Positions 1 through 13,804 are shown, counted from the first letter of the stretch. The stretch is DNA of 64,000 bases from Sipunculus nudus (GCA_026874595.1 CM049307.1:8023579-8087578); one strand, 5' to 3'. Made by a program: numbers and translations. Notes: generated by a model not told the origin, from the letters alone.

Positions 1-245
1 CTGAGAGTATTCACCTGAAATTTATGCAAATCATTATGAGGTCACTGACAAAGGCAAAACATTTACTACTGGTTTTAATGGTGAAAATTAAGTTTTGTAG
101 TTGGATGTGGCTACATGCATTTATGTCTTTGGTACTAGTTGTTCTGAGAGCATTCACCTGTAATTTATGCAAATCATTATGAGGTCACTGACAAAAGCAG
201 AACATTTACTACTGGTTTTCATGGTAAAAATTAAGTTTTTGGCAT
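1..245. repeat. Two-copy tandem repeat, about 144 bp, cut by the window edge
   Basis: The segment at 1-100 (ctgagagtattcacctg and onward) recurs at 144-243 with few changes. This gives a direct tandem duplication of about 144 bp that probably continues left of the window. Confidence 0.75.
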
Positions 246-424
246 GTATCTTGCAAAATTTAGGTGCCATGGCCTTATTTAAGATTTCCACAAAGATTTT
301 TTTCATGACCTTCCTGGATATAAAGTTAGAATTTACTAACTCTAACAATTACAATTTTTTGTTCAGGAGTGCTTACAAGTTTAAGAAAATAAGAATCTGA
401 CACCATTGCTCTAATCTGGTAGTC

Positions 425-850
425 TCCAAAATACAGGTAAAATGTGTGAAAAACACAAAAAAAAAGTTGGTGCCACCAGTCATTATCACCTAATAAAACT
501 AGTCATGATCATTAAACATACTAGGTTTCAGAGCACTACATGAAACAACAGCTTAGAAACTGATTTAACTCCTGAAATTTAGTTATGTAATATAGAGGGA
601 AAATGTTTAAAAATACAGGTGTCACCACTAGATGAACTAGATGACACAAGATGAAACTCCACTTGAGAAACTGACATAATTCCTGTAATTTGGCAGTCTA
701 AAAAATTGAGGAAAAATGTGTAAAAAATTGATAATATAAAAGTGGAGCCACCATATTTTAGGAAACCATATGAGACTACAAATTAGAAACTGATTGGACT
801 GCTGTCATTAAATGGTCTACAAATAAAGAAAAAAATGTGTAAAAATACAA
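425..850. repeat. Degenerate tandem repeat, about 120-130 bp, three to four units
   Basis: Recurring blocks carry agaaactga, a run of aaaatgtgtaaaaa and a gtgccaccag/gtggagccacc motif. The last motif also occurs in the neighbouring Helentron-like elements, so this may be the worn core of another such element. Confidence 0.5.
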
Positions 851-866
851 AAAAATACTTATGTTA

Positions 867-1736
867 ACTAGAATATCAGCAAAAGCTGACAAAAGCCCTC
901 AGCCAAAAGAACAGTGTTTATAGGTGGTAATAATAACAAGGACAAAATATCTGTTCTCTCATGGATGTCTCAGTTTTAATTTAAACTGGTGAGGTATGTA
1001 CCATGTTTCATAACAATCCACCAAATGCTTTAAGAGATATCCTGCTCACAAGGCCAAAGTTGAAAAATCCAATAAAAAATCATTAAAAAATCAGAAATGG
1101 TAGGTTGTGCCCCAAACTTTTGCAACAGGTACAAACAATCAGTACCAATGATCATAGTACGTTTTGTGAAAATCCTCCCAATGGTTCCTGAGAATTAAGC
1201 TTCTAAGTGTTTTCTATAATCAGCTGTAAAATGTAGAAAAATAGGTTAAGGTCACCCATCTTTGAACTTGACCAAGATACTGTCGATATACATCTTCATT
1301 GAAGAAATACTATTCCTTCAGGGAATCCTTTAAGAGATATCCTGCTCACAAGGCCAAAGTTGAAAAATCAGATAAAAATTCATTAAAAATCAGAAATTGT
1401 AGGTGGCGCCACCAAACTTGTGCAGCAGGTACAGACCATCAGTCCCAATGACCATAGTAAGTTTTGTGAAAATCCACTCAATGGATCTTGAGAAATAAGC
1501 TTCTAAATGTTTTTCTATAATCAGCTTTAAAACATAGAAAAATAAGTCAAGGTCGCCCAACTTCGAACTTGACCGAGATTTTGTCAATATACATCTTCAC
1601 CAAAGAAATAAAATTCCTACAGTGAATCCTCTTAGAGATATCCAGCTCAGCAGCAAGGTAAAAGTTAATGGATGCCAGACGGATGGACAGCTTGAGTGAC
1701 TACAATAGCCCATCAGCCTAAGGGCTGAGGGCTAAA
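867..1736 (+). mobile_element. Helentron/pearl-like non-autonomous element P1
   Basis: The element starts at ACTAGA (867-872), followed by the hairpin TCAGC-aaaa-GCTGA (876-889) and the arm gccctcagcc (895-904). Two tandem core units of about 300 bp follow; both contain tttaagagatatcctgctca, at about 1031 and 1331. A degenerate ACGG tract (cagacggatggac) precedes a 3' hairpin. In that hairpin tagcccatcagcc (1706-1718) pairs with ggctgagggcta (1723-1734) apart from one bulge, and its right arm is the inverse of the 5' arm. There are no coding sequences. The layout fits bivalve pearl elements or Helentron-associated elements (HINEs), an assignment made by architecture only. Confidence 0.65.
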
Positions 1737-1809
1737 AACTGAGACACTGGAACTTTGGTATTAATTTTTTTATCATTCTGGGGTGCTCATTTATGACAAT
1801 GTTAAACAT

Positions 1810-3160
1810 GGAAACTTGTTGATTCTTAAAGCTCTGTTAAACTTCAACCACACTGATAGTTTATTTAACATGACTTTTGTTCTTGTAGATTCTTACAGCT
1901 CTGTTAAACTTCAACCACAGTGTGAGCTCATTTATTTAACATGACTTTTGTTCTTGTAGATTCTTACAGCTCTGTTAAACTTCAACCACACTGAGAGTTA
2001 ATTTATTTAACATGACTTTTGTTCTTGTAGATTCTTACAGCTCTGTTAAACTTCAACCACAGTGAGAGTTAATTTATTTAACATGACTTATGTTCTTGAA
2101 GATTCTTACAGCTCTGTTAAACTTCAACCACAGTGTGAGCTCGTTTATTTTACATGACTTTTGTTCTTGTAGATTCTTACAGCTCTGTTAAACTTCAACC
2201 ACAGTGAGAGTTAATTTATTTAACATGACTTGTGTTCTTGTAGATTCTTACAGCTCTGTTAAACTTCAACCACAGTGAGAGTTAATTTATTTAACATGAC
2301 TTGTGTTCTTGTAGATTCTTACAGCTCTGTTAAACTTCAACCACAGTGAGTGCTAATTTATTTAACATGACCTATGTTCTTGTTGATTCTTACAGCTCTG
2401 TTAAACGTCAACCACAGTGAGAGTTAATTTATTTAACATGACTTATGTTCTTGTAGATTCTTACAGCTCTGTTAAACTTCAACCACAGTGAGTGCTAATT
2501 TATTTAACATGACTTATGTTCTTGTAGATTCTTACAGCTCTGTTAAACTTCAACCACAGTGAGAGTTAATTTATTTAACATGACTTATGTTCTTGTAGAT
2601 TCTTACAGCTCTGTTAAACTTCAACCACACTGAGAGTTAATTTATTTAACATGACTTATGTTCTTGTAGATTCTTACAGCTCTGTTAAACTTCAACCACA
2701 CTGAGAGTTAATTTATTTAACATGACTTATGTTCTTGTAGATTCTTACAGCTCTGTTAAACTTCAACCACAGTGAGAGTTAATTTATTTAACATGACTTA
2801 TGTTCTTGAAGATTCTTACAGCTCTGTTAAACTTCAACCACAGTGAGAGTTAATTTATTTAACATTACTTATGTTCTTGTAGATTCTTACAGCTCTGTTA
2901 AACTTCAACCACAGTGAGAGTTAATTTATTTAACATGACTTATGTTCTTGTAGATTCTTACAGCTCTGTTAAACTTCAACCACAGGGAGAGTTAATTTAT
3001 TTAACATGACTTATGTTCTTGTAGATTCTTACAGCTCTGTTAAACTTCAACCACAGTGAGAGTTAATTTATTTAACATGACTTATGTTCTTGTAGATTCT
3101 TACAGCTCTGTTAAACTTAAACCACAGAGAGTGCTTATTTATTTAACATGACTCATGTTT
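1810..3160. repeat. 72-bp tandem satellite, about 18 units
   Basis: The core gattcttacagctctgttaa recurs every 71-72 bp with high identity. Units differ mainly at acttttg/acttatg/acttgtg and cactgag/cagtgag. The array is bounded by unrelated AT-rich sequence on the right. In minus-strand (host gene) sense each unit contains a GTAAGAAT. Confidence 0.95.
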
Positions 3161-4140
3161 TTTTTCAATTTTTTTTAACAATGTATTTTCTTACAAATAA
3201 GCTTTACTATAAATATCACTATTTGACTTTTAAATTGCATTGTACTTGAAAGCATTTAGCTTTGTCTGACAGCTTACCTGAAATACCATTCACAAGGACT
3301 TTGAAACAAGGAAATTACAGAAAAACAGGTATAGTACTTCTTGAGGCCAAAAAAAATGAATAAGATTTCTTATATCAATAATTAAAACAGGAAATCCTGA
3401 TATTTTGCATTGTTTTTCAGTTCTATCCAATGAATGTTTATGAGAAATATGAAATAATAATCAGAAGAATTAATAAGTAAACAAATAACTAAATATTTGT
3501 TTCTTAAACCTTGCTTGAAAGCTGAAACTCAACATTAAACAATGTACATTTGCCCCTGATATATATATATATGTCGAGGCCCAGATTAGAATCTGGTCCA
3601 ATTTAAAACTTGGCCAGCCCAGATTAAAATTTTGACCTTGGCCAGTCAAGAATACGATCCTGTTGTGGACTGATTTTTAACTGGGCCAGTTCATATCAGA
3701 ATCCTAATCTTATCCTTGGCTGGCTTGATTTTTATAATCTTAAATCAGATAATACAGTCCTGATTTATTCCAGATATACCATTGTATTGTGAAGAGCACA
3801 AAACACAAAATGAACAGAATGAACATTTGAAATATTTTATTCAAGAGCAATCAAGTCTAGATATAAACAAATGTATTTGTATTGTGCTTACAATCTTTGG
3901 TTTCATCTTTTCTTCAAGCATGCAAGTTCACATCTACTACACCTAAACCAGCTATCATAATCACAGTTTTAGAATATGTATCAAAAAGTTCTGAGACATC
4001 TACTAAATCAAATATTTCAACTTAACTGTGATATCTGTTCTGAAATCCAAATTACAAGTTCAATATTAAAAATATACATGCATAATTAAATATCAGTTTA
4101 ATCAATTTATAGGTAAACAGTAGTGATGTTTCAGTCTTGA

Positions 4141-4142
<2 letters not shown>

Positions 4143-4225
<83 letters not shown>
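4143..4225. repeat. (TA)n microsatellite, about 80 bp
   Basis: This is a near-perfect alternating TA run, followed about 35 bp later by a G16 tract. It creates a spurious Tyr-Ile repeat ORF on the minus strand. Confidence 0.98.
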
Positions 4226-4228
<3 letters not shown>

Positions 4229-4257
4229 TAGATGACATTGTGCCCTAATGTGGTCTT

Positions 4258-4274
4258 GGGGGGGGGGGGGGGGT
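4258..4274. repeat. Poly-G tract
   Basis: A run of about 16 G residues just right of the TA microsatellite, inside the same inverted-repeat element. Confidence 0.95.
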
Positions 4275-4925
4275 TTGGTCATATCATTACTGTAATTTTG
4301 CAATGGCAGAAAATAATTTCAGTGACTTAAGTTCAGGTTTCCAAATAGATTTTTCAAGGGCCTTCCCTCCTGAGTATTTAGTTATAAGTTCTAGCTTCAA
4401 TGTTACAATATGTGCAAAACTTTTCTAATGGGTAGCTGGATGGATATTTAAGATGACAGACCAAAGAACCCAACCTACAATAAATGATAAAATTTAACAT
4501 TTATATTTCTGAATTTATCTTTCTACTAGCTTTAAATTAGATAATATATGTATTAATAATTATTGATTAAATTTTATTTTGGTTTGTTGAATTAATGCAA
4601 ATGTGCAGCAAGCTATATTTGTAGTTTTCAGCTGTAAAATACCAATGTTTAACATGCTAATTTTATCAACTATATATCAGTCAATTCACATTAGAGGTAA
4701 TATTATAACATAAATATGACAGGGGTCCAACCAATGGCATTTTCTTTGAATTGATTAAAGGCCAGCTTAGGTAAATATATAGCGTATCTGCAGCCAGCAC
4801 AGGAGAAGATTAGGATTCTGATCAGGCTGGCCCAGTTTAAAATTATTCCAGACCAGACTTCAATCCTGAAGTCTTCACCACAGGATGGTAATCTGGACTG
4901 GCTGTTATCAAAATTATATAAATAT

Positions 4926-6957
4926 ACTGTTTAAATTGATTACCAGTACTGCTGTTTTGTCATAATTTTTCTGATTTCTGTGCTTATATTAATTTTATAG
5001 AAATTAATAAAGCATGTCATGTATAAAATAAATACAAAATGCCTCCAAAAGACTTCCTTTACAAAAGCAATTTGATACTTATTCTGTGATCATATGCTGG
5101 TTTTTCTAAAATGGCTGCCCATTCAGCAGGGTGCACCCTCTGTAGGCCACAATTAGAACTAATGGTGGCATCTGGTTGCTAAGACACTGATCAGGGAGAG
5201 CTCTTAATCCTGCTTGGTTACATTGACAAATAAGGAATTCATGTACATGATCATGAGGTATAATTTCCAAGAAGTGCTTGCAATAAAGACTAGATCTGTT
5301 TACTCTATTTCATTTCTTCCTTGATTATGCTTGTTGAAATACATCATGACTTTTAAACATGTGACTGTAAACAACTGTTACAGAATGTCTACACATATGA
5401 ATCTTGCAGAAAAGGATAGTTCCTTGTTGTGGCTTCCTAACATGAATTCTTAAGAAAAGGGCACTCAGTAGAGATCAAACCAAAAGATAACGCAAATGTC
5501 AATACACACGACCCAAAAGATACGGAAGCCTGTCCAATGATGCTAGGCTAAGGTCAAATTTTCAAGCAATGTTATTGACTTTTATTGATTGCAACCTCTA
5601 CTTAGGAATGAAGGCCCTATTTTCTGCCTTCATTATATCATTATATACTCTGGAATATTTACCAAAAACATTTTTACTGAATTATTTTTTAATATAATTT
5701 AATTATGTAATCATTAAAGAAAACATGATATTCCATTCAATATTCATGTTTGAATCAGGTAAAAAAACTACATTAACATCAGGTGTGATTTTTGTTTGTT
5801 AATTCTTTCAAATGGAAGTCTGATAAATAGCATGTACTCTCTAATAGCTTGGCAATGCATTAAGGTAGATATTTTAATATTTATAACATATATTCTCATA
5901 ATTTTGTACGGTACAAATTCTTTGTTCTGTATGGTAGTTTTTAATCTTTTAACAATTGCAAATCAAACACTTTCATTTACAATATTCAACACCAACCTGA
6001 TAATATATATAAAATTGACCCACTCCAGTTCTTAAAATCAACACTATATATGGCCAACATCTCAATAAAACAGTTTCTCTGAACTATTAAAATGACTGCT
6101 TTCCTTAAATTCTGCCTATGGTATGTTGTTCGTTAATTCTCACTTAATTAATCACTTGAGTACCTTATTCAATCATTAAAAGATTCACTTATAATTTGAG
6201 AACTCTTAATTTAAAAGAAAAATCAACAAATTTCAGTGGGCATCAGGTGGCATAACAATTTACAATGCACCAGATTTTGTCACATTCAAGTATCTCCTGG
6301 TATTTTAGACTAGTTCACCTGCTCCAACTTATCATGTGACATTGTAATATCCAATCCACCTGCTGGCACTGGTCATGTGACATTTAAGTATCCAATAAAG
6401 TTACAGTCATGTTCTATTTCCAAATCTGTTGAATATGATGAATATACCCCCTAGTCTGTGGTCAAATATAAGGTCAAGACATGTTGCTTATACCAGGGAA
6501 GGGTGTGGTTTATCCTGTGCGACCCGCCCCCATATTACTAACCCGGGGTGACCTTTGTGCCCGATGAGAAAACCTAGAGCAACACAAGGCATGTCCTCCT
6601 CCTGAATTATTACCCACACTTAGACCACAAAAAGTTTGTTCTATGGACTCTGGGGCAAAGAACACCAGGAGCAGCAAGATTTTCCCCCTTTTTTTATACA
6701 AAAATTTACCAATCAAGTCAAACAATGTGCACATTTAAAGTAAATGTTAAGGATGCTGGAACCCCCTTCCAGGGGACTCCTCCTGCCCAGAGAAAGGTGA
6801 CTATTAGGCTTATAAAATAAAATGCATATAAACTATACAATATTTCAGTCCTTCTTACTTACATCTTATTAATATTTTGGGCCAAGGCATGAGGAGCAAT
6901 CAAAAAGACAATGATTCACACAAAATAGGATCATCAATCCAAACCATCTAAATCCAA
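4926..6957. other. Intergenic or intronic AT-rich stretch, nothing recognised
   Basis: About 2 kb with only short ORFs lacking any domain or splice-site support. A slightly GC-richer patch at 6480-6780 gives a 74-codon minus ORF with no recognisable features. Confidence 0.5.
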
Positions 6958-7412
6958 ATGTGCAAGTCAGAGTCCAAGCCACTCATGTCCAAGTGCAAGT
7001 GAGAGTCCACGCCACTCATGTCCAAGTGCAAGTCAGAGTCCATGCCACTCATGTCCAAGTGTAAGTCAGAGTCCAAGCCACTCGTGTCCAAGTGTAAGTC
7101 AGAGTCCAAGCCACTTGTGTCCAAGTGAAGTCAGAGTCCAAGCCACTTGTGTCCAAGTGAAGTCAGAGTCCAAGCCACTTGTGTCCATGTGCAAGTCAGA
7201 ATCCACGCCACTCATGTCCAAGTGCAAGTCAGAGTCCAATTAAGCCACTCATGTCCAAATGCAAGTCAGAGTCCAAGCCACTCATGTCCAAGAGCAAGTC
7301 AGAGTCCAAGCCACTCATGTCCAAGTGCAAGTCAGAGTCCACGCCACTCGTGTCCAAGTCCAAGTCAGAGTACAAGTCACTCATGTCCAATTGCAAGTCA
7401 GAGTACAAGTCC
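6958..7412. repeat. 33-bp minisatellite, about 14 units
   Basis: The unit contains agtcagagtccaagccactc followed by atgtccaagtgca, 33 bp in total. Several units have lost one base. Because 33 is a multiple of three, the array reads as an 11-residue repeat in several frames. It has no flanking gene structure and is best treated as non-coding. Confidence 0.95.
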
Positions 7413-10400
7413 CTGAAAAAGTGGACTCACTGGGTGTTTCTGCAGAACATGTTTTTTTTTTTCAGCATGACCTAACAATCAAAGGGAGGGCCACAGGTAT
7501 CATACACAGGGCAGGCTATTTTTTGTGACATGTAAACCCTCTGCAGTACAGCAGTCAAAGGCTAGACCTCCCTCTGTTGCTGCTGTACTCGGCCACTTCC
7601 TGAGACAGGATGAGGCCATTTTGTTGGCAGATCACCGTACCAACTTTTTCATCGTTTTTTTTTATAACAATCTCCTTAACTCATCATGTTTTATCCTCCA
7701 ACAAAAAAATGAGGCCATCTGTTTTTTATGGTGGCATTGCAAAGAATCTATATATCCACAGATGATGTTAATTTTTTTTCACCTATTCATTATTTATATT
7801 TTGCATCTAATACCTCCCTTTCTTTAAAAAAACAACTTTACATTATTGTGTACATTGTTTTGTACAAATAACCAGTGACCGACTCCTAAATGAAACACAG
7901 TGACCGACTCCTAAATGAAACACAAGGACAGGTATTATTTTTTATAATGCAATTGCTGTTGTGATCTGTATAAAGAAAAATTCCTCCTACAGCCAACTGT
8001 AAATAGAAGTAACAATATTCCCTTTATAATACTGATGTCAACAGCGGAGATAAAGTTAATAAAATGCATAGGAAAACTTTTATCCATTATCATAAAATTT
8101 AGCATTCAAAGATTATTTTCACTTTAATAATTACTACACCTTTATGTAGATACAAATGTTATTTGTTTGATGGTGAGAAAATCAAAGTTTATAAAATATC
8201 CCTGCATTTGAATATTTCTATGCAATTTCTGAAAGAACATAAAGTTGAAAAAATTTCCTATTTTACCAATTTGTAAAAATCAAATGAAGTTTCATAAGAC
8301 AGCAAAATGTATATTCTAACATGAAATGTACCCATTGAAGCTGCATTAACATGCTGCCTGCAGCATCCCTGACAGAGACAGTGGGCATGTACAACCCATC
8401 ACCACACAAGTCTTCCTTGTCATGGGGCCATATAAAATATACAGCTAGCTTTTGCTCAATATATATGTCATTAAAAATAAGCCAGTACATATTTTACAAA
8501 ATATTTCTGCTTTATCTCCTTCATATTAAAACTTCAAATCTGAACTGAAATGTTGTCTGAAGCTGACGGAATAAAGTCCTCATAAAAGGCAAAGCTGATG
8601 CCATGCACATGACAAATCCCTGTAAAACATGGCCGGTAGTGAACCCCGCTGACTCTGTGTCCATTCCTCATGATGAAGGACAGGATACCGGGACCAGACA
8701 GCCCACATATAATCCTCCTGTAATCCCCATTATGTATTTACAGACTATATCCCAGGGTGGTTACCACTGGTGGGACTGTATTTATGTGACACCTGGGTAT
8801 ACCAACATCAATATTTTGTAGCCTAATGCCTCTCTTACATCAGTTCAGGTCTTTCAATGTTCTCCTCGTTTTATTTTCCAGCTGAAGCCAGGTTTCTTCC
8901 TGTCCAAAGCACTAAGTAATACACAGCGATGTCAACAAAAGCCACACACTGATAGATAAATGAAGCATTAGTGCTGTGTAACTGGTTATGATTAAATAAG
9001 ACTCATCATCCTTTCCCCTACATAACTGTGAAAAAGAAATACCTCTGACATCACATTATCAAGCTGAAGTCCCTGGAAGAGACTCATATTCAAATGTCCA
9101 ATATATTTAAGGCCAAAAAATTAAAAAATTGTTTTCTAAGACACTGCATGGGTCAATTTTGATCTGCCACATCAAACATTTTGTTTCGATTTTCAGTAGA
9201 AATTTACTGACTTTCAGCTCCAGCTGCTCAGACATTTCAGACAAGAAAATTTTAAAAAGATTTTTTTTATGATGTGCTTTTATCTATATTTAGCAAAACA
9301 ATTCTGTAATTATACTGCAGTCCCCTGATCATAGGAAATTTTATCAAAATTTATAATGAAATCCTGCAGACATCTGGCAAGTGACTGAGAAACCAATCAT
9401 TTTATTTTTTTTTTTTTGCCTAACCACATACAGGATAAAATTGTCCTTATCTACAATAATTGTTTGTAGCTGGTCAAATTTATCCCCTCACAAATTAACC
9501 AATGCAAAACCTATAGATTTGTATCATTATTCGGATAAATAATGATTTATTAAATAAGGCATGTTTATATTTTCCAGTTGATTACATTAATTCATGATAA
9601 TCATCTAATTAGACAAAATGACATCTGAAAAAAAAAATAAATGGGCATTTAAAGGACCTATTAACAGATATCAAAAGTAATAATCTGCATGTGTCATTTG
9701 TTTATATAAATTTATAGCCTTCATATATAATTTATATAAATTTATACATAAAAAAAACCCACAAATTTTAATTATATCAGCAAAGCATACATTATTTTAG
9801 GTAATTTTTTTTACATTTTCCCCCATTTAATACTAAATTTAACTCATAAATAGGTTTACAGATAAATATTTCTAATAAATACCAAATTGGGGTCAATTAA
9901 TGAAAAAAAAATTGTTTTAAAAATAAATTTAAATAAAAGTATACTCTATGCAGTAATTTTCCCTTTCTCAATAAAGCTGTTAAACAAATATTAAATATGA
10001 CACTGAGATATAACTATACAGATAAAATATTCACTTGTTCAATCAATTTGATGCAGGCATTAGTAGTGAAATACAGAGAAAATGTTGAAATATTTGGTGT
10101 ATCAAAATGAACATCGGTAAATGCCATCTATGTGTGTGGCCGTGTGAATCTTCCATGCCCTGTGGGCATAAAGAAATAGAAATGGTGGAAGCCTTTATGT
10201 GGGGCCACAACAGGGCTGGGGTCCCTTCCCCCTGGTTGCTTTCTGTGGCTGATTTATGTAAACTATTGTCTTGTTTTGACTGTCACCACCTTAGGTAGGC
10301 TCCCAGTGTGTGCACCACTGGTTATCAAAGTCCTGATCTTACAGATCCCTGCGCACCTCAACGGCTTTTATTACTTGTTTGCTAACTTTGATTAATTCTG

Positions 10401-12019
10401 CTATGGTTCAGATAATGGCAATTTATTATTTTATTCCTGTCATTAGCTGTTATACTAACACTTAAAATCATATGTTAAATTTCTTATATCATTAAATGTT
10501 TAAACATTATGAAAATTAAAAATGTTAAGTGATAAATGATAATTTATTTTAATTCAAATGTTCCTGTTGCTGTTGTCTGTCATATCAAGGAATTATGTTT
10601 ATCTCTATTATATAAGCACTATTACCAAGGATAACATGTTTCTAATATTATTTTTGCAACTTCAAATTTTACTCTGTTTACTTTCTGTTTTCTTTCAAGG
10701 CCAAAAATGCCTCACCCTGTATTTATACATATTTTTTTAATAATTTTTTGCACGGTATATTTGTTATTTTTAAACTCAGTACACTTTTTTCACTATTTTG
10801 CAGCAATGCAGGTATTGATTTTTCCATGGATACCCCTTGTCACTTTTGTAGTTTTTATATATTTTTTAATATGTATTACAAGTATCTAAACTGTTAAGTT
10901 CAAATGGCCTTTACTATGTACTGATGAAAAACAAAATTTTCTGTTCACAAGCTTACCGAAATAACTTCTACGTTTTACTTAAATTGTTTCCAACAGAGGC
11001 CTATCTGATTATTCATATGCCTACCTGTTTTAATTGAACATAAATTTTGGTTATATACTGTCCACATGCAGTAAATTATGACTTACTGAGAGGTATGAAC
11101 TAACATATAGCACAAAATCAAATAAGAAAGAATCACAAGTAACTACTGAACACACCATCATTTATACAAACTGTAAGCGATCAGGTATGTATTCTTTTAT
11201 ATAAAATTTCCAAACAGTCCCACATTTCACACAGGCAAGTGTTTCCCTGTGATCTCAGTTTGTTTACATCATAGCAACCTAAGAAACTAAAATAACAGAA
11301 AATAGGGCTGTGTTGATGCATGTTTACACAAGCTGAATATGTTCTGTCTTATTACTTCCCAATAAACCTCCCATGCCACACTCCTTTATTTCATAAATGA
11401 TGCTACTGTAAAGCAATAGTGACTGCCCTTCCCTTCACTGACAAATGTTACACTGGAGACCTGACCTCAGCAGCCATTAACATTAGAAAACTAGGTCACT
11501 GAGTACAGGAAGGTCACAGCCCACCAAGCTGAGCCAAATGTAAATATAACAAGTAGTGCAAGCACCTCTTACATCCTGAGTGAGACACATGGTCCTATTT
11601 GTTTACATGACCTGGGGTCACCAAGCCCTGAACCTGGCCATCATGCTATGGATCTTCAAAACACCCCATTGTTTGATTTTTTAAGTGTTAAGCATTATTT
11701 CCATTAAAATTGACAGTATTGGTCAATTTCTTTTAAACCTGTGGCCAATCAAAGACATGTTGTCCAAATGCTTGTTTGGGACTGCTTAATGGGGTATTTT
11801 GGGCTTTACTGCATTCAGGCAAGGATGGTTAAAAAGGGAGATACACAAGCCCCCTTTTCTTGGTTTAGTTTGACTGAAGAAACAACAAATTCTCAGGTAA
11901 ATAAAAGTTTAATATCAGAATTTATTTTGAAAATTATTTAAAAGATGCCCAAACCTCAGATCTTTTATAAATGTTATATAGGGAAAATAAATACAGCCAA
12001 GTGTCCTGTAGTAGTATAG
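7413..12019. other. AT-rich non-coding stretch
   Basis: About 4.6 kb. I see one small duplication (27 bp twice, 7876-7925, gaccgactcctaaatgaaac) and GC-richer patches near 8340-8440, 8630-8790 and 10110-10320 with short ORFs. None of these ORFs has matching splice sites with an in-frame link to the gene. Nothing else is recognised. Confidence 0.5.
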
Positions 12020-12535
12020 CCTTGATTTAATCTGACTCAATATTATTAGGCCCTGTCATATATTGAGTCCGATAGCCATACAGTAAGAGTTTCTACAATA
12101 TAAGCCTAAGACTACACACCATCCAATGCCCTTGTAACAGTGTCACAGGTGTTACTATTACCGTAAATTATAACCTATTACTTCAAAATTGGCCTGTTTA
12201 AGCAAAATGTAACATAATTCTGGCTCTCAGTCCCTTGAGCCAGCAAGGCTCCCAGTGAGGTATTCAAGTGCCCATACGACTGTTCTTCTCTGTCCCTACT
12301 TAACTCGCTGATATGCCTCTGGTAAAAAGGTCAGTAAATGTTTAAAAATGATGATCCAAGTTTAATTTTTGTTGTCCTGTGTCTTGTTGTTCAGCAGTAA
12401 ACAGGCAGTAAAAGAAGATGCAATGGATCTGTTGCATATACCGTGGCTTACATTGTAGAAACTCTCACTGAATGGCTATGGGACTCAATATATGGCAGGG
12501 CATAATAATATTGAGTCCAATTAAATCAAGCTATT
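12020..12535. mobile_element. Fold-back MITE with about 85-bp terminal inverted repeats
   Basis: The left arm 12020-12108 (begins gccttgatttaatctgactc) matches the reverse complement of 12447-12535 along nearly its whole length. The match includes the tatattgagtc block and the gagtttctacaat block. The interior of about 340 bp is non-coding. A TA target duplication is possible but not certain. Superfamily is unassigned. Confidence 0.8.
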
Positions 12536-13804
12536 TGTCATTCAGATCGAGCCAGCATCATCAAGTCAGCATCAGGGAGGGAACTAGGGACCACTGGACT
12601 GTGTAGCAGATCACCCAGACATGAAGTACAATCTTATGATGAAAAATGACCAGTCAGTCATCATAAGTTCATACAAAAACCTGCCCTGTCATGATAAGAG
12701 TAATACTGGTACATGAGAGCCGACTTTCACAGTTCTTAATATCATCCAGACTAGTGGAGTAAATACAATATCCTTGTTCGCAATAAGGGGAAAGTTTTGC
12801 ATGGTTCCTCTCAACATCATCAGTATTTTCTACCTAAAAGGAAACATCGGCAAAACACAGCTAATCAAATCTCACCATCATTCATAATAATTCTGCCTTC
12901 TGTCTTGATTGCCTTGTCAGATATTCCAACTCACTCCATATTTGAAAATGACACCTTTTATTTGAGCAATCATCTGTTATTTTGGCCACAAGAGCCTTAC
13001 CATATTTGTTCATATTCTCTGATTACAAAACAATGTCTTACAAATGAAAATAAATGTAACTGGGTTAGGAAAATAAATTTGTCTTGTAGAAATACTATAT
13101 ACAAATTTATCTGATGTTCCAGTGAAAACACTTCTGTAAATTCATGTTAATCTGCCTTAACTGTACACAGAATTACATAATTTTAATAAAATTATAATTA
13201 TGAAACAATATAATTTGCACACAGAAAGGTTCATTTAAAGCTTATTAAATTCAATTAGAAAATGTATCGACAATATAAAATATCATAACATGTTTTATTT
13301 TTTGTGAATTAATTAGCTTCTAACATCAGCTGCACAACAAAAGCTGTAATTATTTTTTTTAATATTACTTAAAGAAAGGATGACATAAAACATTATGAAT
13401 CTGATCTTTTTCCTTTATTTGTCGGCACAGAGCTCTCTAACTGAACACCCCCCCCCCCCTTCCAAAAGAAATACATAGACAATTTTTTTATTTTATTCAT
13501 TTACTTGCAGTAAAAGTTCACCTAAAAGTTCACCTAAAATTACTGAAAAAAATATTTGACAATGTATGTATTTGGGGGGAAATAATTAAATTCATTATGA
13601 GTAGCATTAACATAAACTATTACATTTTTCAATGAGGGATTTTTTTATATCAATTCTTTATCATAAAGCTGGGGGATGGTCTTTGTTGTGGTGAAGGGGA
13701 GGAGTATTTTGTTATCCTTTATTATCTGTTGTAACATTTTGGAGAAGTGAGATGTGTAAAACTGAAGCATATTTCTGAATATTTAGAGATGATAATGTAC
13801 TTAC
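12536..13804. other. Intronic or 3' gene sequence, nothing recognised
   Basis: AT-rich sequence downstream of the microexon in gene orientation. It includes a C-tract (13447-13459). A 105-codon plus-strand ORF at 12797-13114 has no recognisable protein features. Confidence 0.4.

Larger units (their letters stand above)
3574..4925. mobile_element. Inverted-repeat (fold-back) element with TA-rich core
   Basis: The left arm (about 3574-3730) and right arm (about 4790-4925) are imperfect inverted repeats. For example, tcagaatcctaatctta near 3693 is mirrored by agattaggattctgatc near 4808, and ttaactgggccag near 3676 by ctggcccagtttaaa near 4839. The interior holds the (TA)n and G tracts. No ORF suggests a transposase, so it is probably a non-autonomous DNA element. 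Confidence 0.6.

Noticed and set aside
4052-4303. 83-codon minus ORF with Tyr-Ile repeats
   Set aside because: Translation of the (TA)n microsatellite and poly-G run.
7147-7528. Overlapping plus-strand ORFs of 89-98 codons with an 11-residue repeat
   Set aside because: They are three frames of one 33-bp minisatellite with no stops in the unit, and there is no other gene evidence.
10100-10320. Possible minus-strand exon after a good acceptor (ctttatgcccacag)
   Set aside because: The frame required by the phase of the microexon hits a TAG within about 11 codons and no clear donor follows.
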